Shown: one piece after another, positions 5,688 to 8,751 of the stretch | Layout of the letters: every line of letters starts with the position of its first letter | Numbering within the stretch: the stretch's first letter is position 1 | From: Pseudomonadota bacterium | GTDB lineage: Bacteria; Pseudomonadota; Gammaproteobacteria; Burkholderiales; Casimicrobiaceae | Direction: 5' to 3' | Length of the DNA stretch: 8,751 nucleotides | Assembly (NCBI GenBank): GCA_029571495.1 | Contig: JAKPSO010000259.1 | Coordinates: 1 to 8,751 of the forward strand | Translations under genes and position numbers: made by a program | The notes under the pieces: model-generated | Told to the model about the DNA's origin: nothing | The model's database searches: none | Seen by the model: the letters and a program-made list of their open reading frames with translations, nothing else

Positions 5688-6727
5688 GCGGCACCGACCT
5701 CACTAGTGAATCCTTTGCCCGATGGGTCCCGATTCGACTGTTCATCCGCGACGACGCGCTTTGGGTGGATTGGTGTTTTCGCGGGGCACACACATTCAAG
5801 CAACCCTTTTTTCGACAAGACGTCGACACGTTGCTGCGTAAACCCTTTAACGTCGTCTACCGGCGTCACACACCAATCGACGCGTTAGTCGCATGGGCCG
5901 AGCGCGGAGGTGACGGCGCAGCAATAGCGCCGCTGCGGGCGCTGGTCGGGCACGTTTCTCGGTGCGGTTCGACGTTGATTTGCCAAATGCTGGCCGCGCA
6001 AGACTCCCACGTCGTTGTGTCCGAACCGCCGATGTTTGACGTGTTGCTAGGGATCAGTCAACGGCTGCCGAAGGTTTCTCGTGACGAGAAAATTCGTTGG
6101 TTGCGCGCGCTGGTGTTTGCGCTATGCCAGGCTCCCAACGGTGAACGTCACACAGTGATAAAGCTTGATGCTTGGCACGTTTTTGAGCACGACTTGTTCC
6201 GCAGAGCTTTCCCTGACGTGCCGTTGTTGTTCGTGTTCCGCGATCCGGTTGAAGTCGCTGCGTCGCACGTTCAAGATACGGCGACCTACATGATCCCCGG
6301 CGCGGTCGGTACCATCACGCGTTGCGTGACGTTTGACGAAGCGGTGTGGACTTCGCCAGAGCGCTACATCGCGGCGGTATTGGGCGAGATTTATGCCGCT
6401 GGCGCTGAGGCTTGCGAGAGTCGCGGTGTTATTGCGCTGAGCTACCGCGCGCTACCGTCAATTGTGTGGACGCAACTTCGAGAAGTTCTGGGTTTGAGTG
6501 ATGATGAGGCAACCTTGCGCTCGCTCGTGGCGTGCACGAAACGCGATGCCAAGCGCCCGAGCAAAACCTTCTCCAATGATTCGCAGCGCAAGCGCGACGA
6601 GGTTTCAGTATTGCTACGCGAAGCGGTCATGGCGTCGTGTGCGCAATCCTACGAGCGTTTGCAAAAGTGCGCGGGTGCGACTACTCCGCCAGCCAACGCT
6701 TCATGCGCGGATACGTCGTTGCGGTGA
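5675..6727 (+). CDS. PAPS-dependent sulfotransferase family protein
   Basis: A 350-residue cytosolic-type sulfotransferase, transferring the sulfuryl group from PAPS to an acceptor that cannot be named. The 5'-phosphosulfate-binding loop is GHVSRCGSTLICQML (residues 92-106, the family's R-S/C-G-S-T-L). The 3'-phosphate-binding segment is LLFVFRDPVEVAASH (about 184-198, family RDP...S). A KTFSNDSQRKR stretch near 298-308 may be the C-terminal PAPS-contacting loop. The N-terminal 60 residues are extra to the core, with the aromatic-rich FARWVPIRLFI and FKQPFFRQDV segments, and may bind substrate or the Nif11 protein. The start at 5675 keeps only the homologous part of a longer open frame and overlaps the Nif11 gene by 13 bases. 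The last 47 bases overlap the convergent HEAGH gene. With CysC 0.5 kb further on, a local PAPS supply is likely. Confidence 0.88.
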   Translation: MDHIGGTDLTSESFARWVPIRLFIRDDALWVDWCFRGAHTFKQPFFRQDVDTLLRKPFNVVYRRHTPIDALVAWAERGGDGAAIAPLRALVGHVSRCGSTLICQMLAAQDSHVVVSEPPMFDVLLGISQRLPKVSRDEKIRWLRALVFALCQAPNGERHTVIKLDAWHVFEHDLFRRAFPDVPLLFVFRDPVEVAASHVQDTATYMIPGAVGTITRCVTFDEAVWTSPERYIAAVLGEIYAAGAEACESRGVIALSYRALPSIVWTQLREVLGLSDDEATLRSLVACTKRDAKRPSKTFSNDSQRKRDEVSVLLREAVMASCAQSYERLQKCAGATTPPANASCADTSLR

Positions 6728-7190
6728 CGGTGCCGTCATTAGGTGCGTCGGTCAGGCCGCGCCAAACGAGCATCGGCAGACCGATGAAGCGACCTGCAGC
6801 AAAGTTCTCGATGAGGTTTGCAGCGCCGCCCTTGTAACCCGCTTCGTGGAAGAGCAATGACGGAGCGAGCCCTAAGTGCATCGCCGCTGCGTACGACCAC
6901 GCTATCGCGCCCACTTCCGGCCCACCATCAGCGCCTACGTTTTCGTGCAGAAGCGGGCGTTCGGCAGCGGGAATCACCGCGAGATGGCCAGCCTCATGTA
7001 ATACATCGCCCGGATAGAGGAGCGCATCTCGGTCAACGACGAGGGTACCGTGCTCGATCGCGAGACCAGGCAAAAACGTCGTAGCGGACAGAGGACGTTC
7101 AACCACCGTTAGTCCAATGCGTCGAAGAAAATCCATCATTTGCGACACAATGTCCATCTCATCTTTAGGAAGTGTCTGCGTTGTTGTCAT
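6681..7190 (-). CDS. Small HExxH-motif protein, putative metallopeptidase
   Basis: A 169-residue soluble protein of no family I can name. LYPGDVLHEAGHLAV contains HEAGH (residues 65-69), the zinc-binding and catalytic motif of zincin peptidases. A Glu at about residue 92 (GGPEVGAIAWSYAA), some 23 residues later in a predicted helix, could be the third zinc ligand as in gluzincins. A second HEAG (115-118) lies in FHEAGYKGGAANLIENF. No signal peptide or membrane helix is seen. The N-terminal 60 residues have a short helix (IVSQMMDFLRRIGL) and beta strands. The start at 7190 (MTTTQT...) was chosen over a frame-extending ATG at 7289 that would overlap cysC; the ribosome binding site is weak. It converges on the sulfotransferase and diverges from cysC. 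It could cleave a sulfated or Nif11-linked substrate, but motif alone does not prove proteolysis. Confidence 0.72.
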   Translation of the reverse strand: MTTTQTLPKDEMDIVSQMMDFLRRIGLTVVERPLSATTFLPGLAIEHGTLVVDRDALLYPGDVLHEAGHLAVIPAAERPLLHENVGADGGPEVGAIAWSYAAAMHLGLAPSLLFHEAGYKGGAANLIENFAAGRFIGLPMLVWRGLTDAPNDGTVTATTYPRMKRWLAE

Positions 7191-7261
7191 GCGATCTTTT
7201 TTGAGCAGCTGGAACGTCGGCAGTGGGCGTGAGATGAACGCTTTGAATCTTAGGGCATCGC

Positions 7262-7873
7262 ATGGATTCGGCCGCTGAACCGACACCAATGCAGCCAGCG
7301 GTCGTGTGGCTCACTGGGTATTCCGGGGCCGGGAAAACTACGATTGCGCTCGTACTGAAGGCGTTGCTCGACGCTGAAAGCACGCCGGCGATAGTGCTCG
7401 ACGGTGACGTGATTCGGCGCGGTCTGAATCGTGATCTCGGCTTTTCCGAAGGCGATCGGGCGGAGAACATTCGGCGCGTTGCGGAACTGGCGCGCCTTCT
7501 CGTCGATGCGGGCCAAATCGCCATCGTTGCATTGATCTCGCCGATGCGTGGCGATCGTGACGCCGCGCGAGCGAGGTTTGCTCCCAGTCAGTTCGTTGAG
7601 GTTTTTGTCGATACGCCGCTTGAGGTTGCGGAGGCTCGAGACGTGAAGGGGCTATACCGGCGCGCACGTGCTGGCGATCTCCCAAATTTCACTGGCGTGA
7701 GTTCTCCCTACGAAGCACCACAGTGTCCGGAACTGCACGTGGACACAACGGCGGAATCGGCGCACGCCGCCGCGGCGCGAATCGCAAATTACATGCGTCA
7801 GCGTTGCCGCGACGTGGCCGCGCCGGCGACGCCTGAATGCGTCGCTTCTGCGGTGACAACTTTTGTGCGCTAA
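7262..7873 (+). CDS. cysC: Adenylylsulfate (APS) kinase
   Basis: A 203-residue enzyme that phosphorylates APS at the 3' position with ATP to give PAPS, the donor for sulfotransferases and the substrate of PAPS reductase. The full family signature is present: Walker A GYSGAGKTT (19-27), LDGDVIRRGL (46-55), DLGFSEGDRAENIRRVAE (58-75), SPMRGDRDAAR (93-103, with the Ser-Pro of the phospho-serine loop), EVFVDTPLEVAEARDVKGLYRRAR (113-136) and FTG...YEAP (143-152). Length matches stand-alone CysC; no CysN or sulfurylase domain is fused, so APS must come from an ATP sulfurylase elsewhere. A Thr replaces the second Ser of the usual GKS/T. AGGG lies 6 bases before the ATG. The last 30 or so residues, after the conserved core, are Ala-rich and variable. 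Divergent from the HEAGH gene with 71 bases between. The sulfotransferase nearby suggests a dedicated sulfation role rather than assimilation alone. Confidence 0.95.
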   Translation: MDSAAEPTPMQPAVVWLTGYSGAGKTTIALVLKALLDAESTPAIVLDGDVIRRGLNRDLGFSEGDRAENIRRVAELARLLVDAGQIAIVALISPMRGDRDAARARFAPSQFVEVFVDTPLEVAEARDVKGLYRRARAGDLPNFTGVSSPYEAPQCPELHVDTTAESAHAAAARIANYMRQRCRDVAAPATPECVASAVTTFVR

Positions 7874-8013
7874 CGGCTGTACATTGGTCGCTGAGCGCGA
7901 AAAAATGGGTAAGTCGACTTCGCGAAATACGTGAGCAGAGCTCGCATCCGCCGTCGTTCCGTCGAAAAGCCGTACGTGCCGAGTGCGCGATTAAAGTGAA
8001 GTGTTGTCATCGC

Positions 8014-8060
8014 GTTGTTTTCAGACAAATAAATTTAAACAGGGTTGTTTGTCAGAAATA
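8014..8060 (+). repeat. Direct repeat of a GTTGTTT-TCAGA element, 30 bases apart
   Basis: GTTGTTTTCAGACAAATA starts at 8014 and GTTGTTTGTCAGAAATA at 8044. They share GTTGTTT, TCAGA and a following AAATA-like stretch, offset by about three helical turns. Two binding sites on the same DNA face, upstream of the surface-protein gene, are the simplest reading. Confidence 0.5.
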
Positions 8061-8081
8061 TCCGATTACTATTCATCCACG

Positions 8082-8102
8082 CGCAAACCGACACGGTTTG
8101 CG
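8082..8102 (+). repeat. 9-bp perfect inverted repeat (hairpin)
   Basis: CGCAAACCG, a three-base ACA loop, then CGGTTTGCG. There is no T-tract downstream, so it is not a standard terminator for cysC. It may act as an operator or leader hairpin together with the palindrome 12 bases further on. Confidence 0.6.
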
Positions 8103-8114
8103 TTGCAACAATCG

Positions 8115-8132
8115 GCTCACGTGCACGTGAGC
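8115..8132. repeat. Perfect 18-bp palindrome GCTCACGTGCACGTGAGC
   Basis: Both 9-base halves are exact reverse complements, with no loop, and the site contains two overlapping-type CACGTG cores. It sits 22 bases before the start codon of the surface-protein gene. An uninterrupted palindrome of this length fits a dimeric regulator's operator better than a hairpin. No regulator gene is in the window. Confidence 0.6.
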
Positions 8133-8154
8133 GGCAAGTATCAGGGGTGACGAC

Positions 8155-8751
8155 ATGGCGGGCGGATTCGACAGTGCGAGCAAGGATGCTCGCGATTCCC
8201 AGTTTTTCAAAATCTGCGGGCTGGCGAAGTACCGGCTGATCGCGCGACGCGCGCTGGTCGCGGTTACGGTCGGCGTGGCGGCGCTGGCGGCTTCGGCGAC
8301 GATGGCCGCGACGACAACCGTGTCAATCCTGATCGACGCGGACAACAACGCTGGGACGGGCTGTACGGTCACTACTGCCAATGGCCCGTTCGCTGGTGTC
8401 GACAAGATTGTCGTCACGACGGTGCTCGCGGACGCAACCGGCTACAGTGAGCAAAGCATCGCCGCACAAGACTGCGTCAGCGGCAGCACATTCGGCGCAC
8501 CATACGTCTACAACAACACCCCAACGCCCATCGCGCGTGGCAATGGTGTCGGCGGGCTCTCCGCGGTTGAAACCTACATTCCTAACTACCTGTTGCCGTC
8601 TGCGGGCAAGAGCATGCGCGTCGGCGTTGGCACTGACGGCTCCGGCGGCCTGCTAGGCACGGATGCGCTGACGCTTACCTCAACCGGCCAAGCGATCATC
8701 GTTGACGGCCCGGTGCTCGTCTCCATTCCTACGCTTTCCATCGCAGCACTC
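8155..8751 (+). CDS. Secreted surface protein, probable IPTL-CTERM sorted protein (3' end cut by window)
   Basis: 199 codons are visible with no stop. AGGGG lies 7 bases before the ATG. A long basic N-region (to about residue 32) precedes a signal-peptide core (ALVAVTVGVAALAASATMA, cleavage after about residue 51). The mature part starts TTTVSILIDADNNAGTGCTV and is rich in Thr, Gly, Val and Asn, low in Lys, with two cysteines (70 and 107) that could form a disulfide; it looks like an all-beta extracellular domain. The last visible residues read VLVSIPTLSIAAL. IPTLS followed by hydrophobic residues is the hallmark start of the IPTL-CTERM sorting signal, which is recognised by an exosortase-type system and followed by a transmembrane helix and Arg-rich end. 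If so, the protein ends about 25 residues beyond the window. Secretion is well supported; the sorting-signal call is plausible, since the helix is not visible. Confidence 0.77.
   Translation, partial: MAGGFDSASKDARDSQFFKICGLAKYRLIARRALVAVTVGVAALAASATMAATTTVSILIDADNNAGTGCTVTTANGPFAGVDKIVVTTVLADATGYSEQSIAAQDCVSGSTFGAPYVYNNTPTPIARGNGVGGLSAVETYIPNYLLPSAGKSMRVGVGTDGSGGLLGTDALTLTSTGQAIIVDGPVLVSIPTLSIAAL

Larger units (their letters stand above)
7874..8154. promoter_or_regulatory. Intergenic region before the surface-protein gene, with repeats and a palindrome
   Basis: A 281-base stretch with no convincing gene. Its left half shows nothing recognisable and no clear terminator for cysC. Its right half (8014-8132) is strikingly structured: an AT-rich patch around 8025-8040, two GTTGTTT..TCAGA direct repeats, a 9-bp hairpin and an 18-bp palindrome, each listed separately. 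AGGGG at 8143-8147 is the ribosome binding site for the next gene. This is probably a regulated promoter or leader. Confidence 0.5.

Noticed and set aside
7874..8154. Sigma54 (-24/-12) promoter before the surface-protein gene
   Set aside because: GG...GC pairs near 7886 and 8095 have spacers of 9 and 8 bases instead of the required 10, and do not otherwise match the consensus.
8045..8239. Plus-strand open frame of 64 codons overlapping the start of the surface-protein gene
   Set aside because: Different frame from the secreted protein, no ribosome binding site or signal features, and it runs through the palindrome and hairpin region.

Overview
The window suggests a moderately GC-rich, Gram-negative proteobacterium, most likely a betaproteobacterium (Burkholderiales-like). 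The evidence is several Sec signal peptides for periplasmic proteins, DUF2145, YiaA/B and DUF2726 family proteins typical of that group, and a probable IPTL-CTERM surface protein at the right edge. This is inference from gene content; there is no rRNA or other marker. Genes fill most of the window. No tRNA, rRNA, CRISPR array, insertion sequence or transposase was seen. The longest stretch without a gene is about 280 bases (7874-8154).

Layout. (1) 1-1187, minus strand: a bifunctional polyamine enzyme, with S-adenosylmethionine decarboxylase (SpeD) fused in frame to spermidine synthase (SpeE). Its C-terminus runs off the left edge. (2) 1355-2083, plus: a membrane-anchored DUF2726 protein, divergent from the fusion. 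(3) 2109-4429, minus: four genes read in the order YiaA/B-type membrane protein, small exported Ala/Val-rich protein, DUF2145 exported protein, exported DsrE-like protein. This looks like a cell-envelope gene set and may be an operon. (4) 4629-6727, plus: TauE/SafE-type anion exporter, Nif11-domain small protein, PAPS-dependent sulfotransferase. The last two overlap by 13 bases, so these three are probably one operon. (5) 6681-7190, minus: a small protein with an HEAGH metalloprotease-like motif, overlapping the sulfotransferase end tail to tail. (6) 7262-7873, plus: adenylylsulfate (APS) kinase, CysC. (7) 8155 to the right edge, plus: the start of a secreted protein whose visible part ends at an IPTLS motif, probably a C-terminal sorting signal.

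How the genes fit together. Regions 4-6 form a plausible sulfation module. CysC makes PAPS, the sulfotransferase moves the sulfuryl group to an unknown acceptor, the TSUP-family permease could move a sulfur oxyanion or sulfonate, and the Nif11-domain protein is translationally linked to the sulfotransferase and may be a carrier, recognition element or substrate. The HEAGH protein between them could be a processing enzyme. This combination is the most interesting candidate system in the window. Its co-operation is inferred from gene order only.

Two intergenic regions hold unusual repeat structure. 4504-4557, upstream of the sulfation operon, has a tandem imperfect repeat with mutually exclusive hairpins. 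8014-8132, upstream of the surface protein, has direct repeats, a 9-bp hairpin and a perfect 18-bp palindrome.
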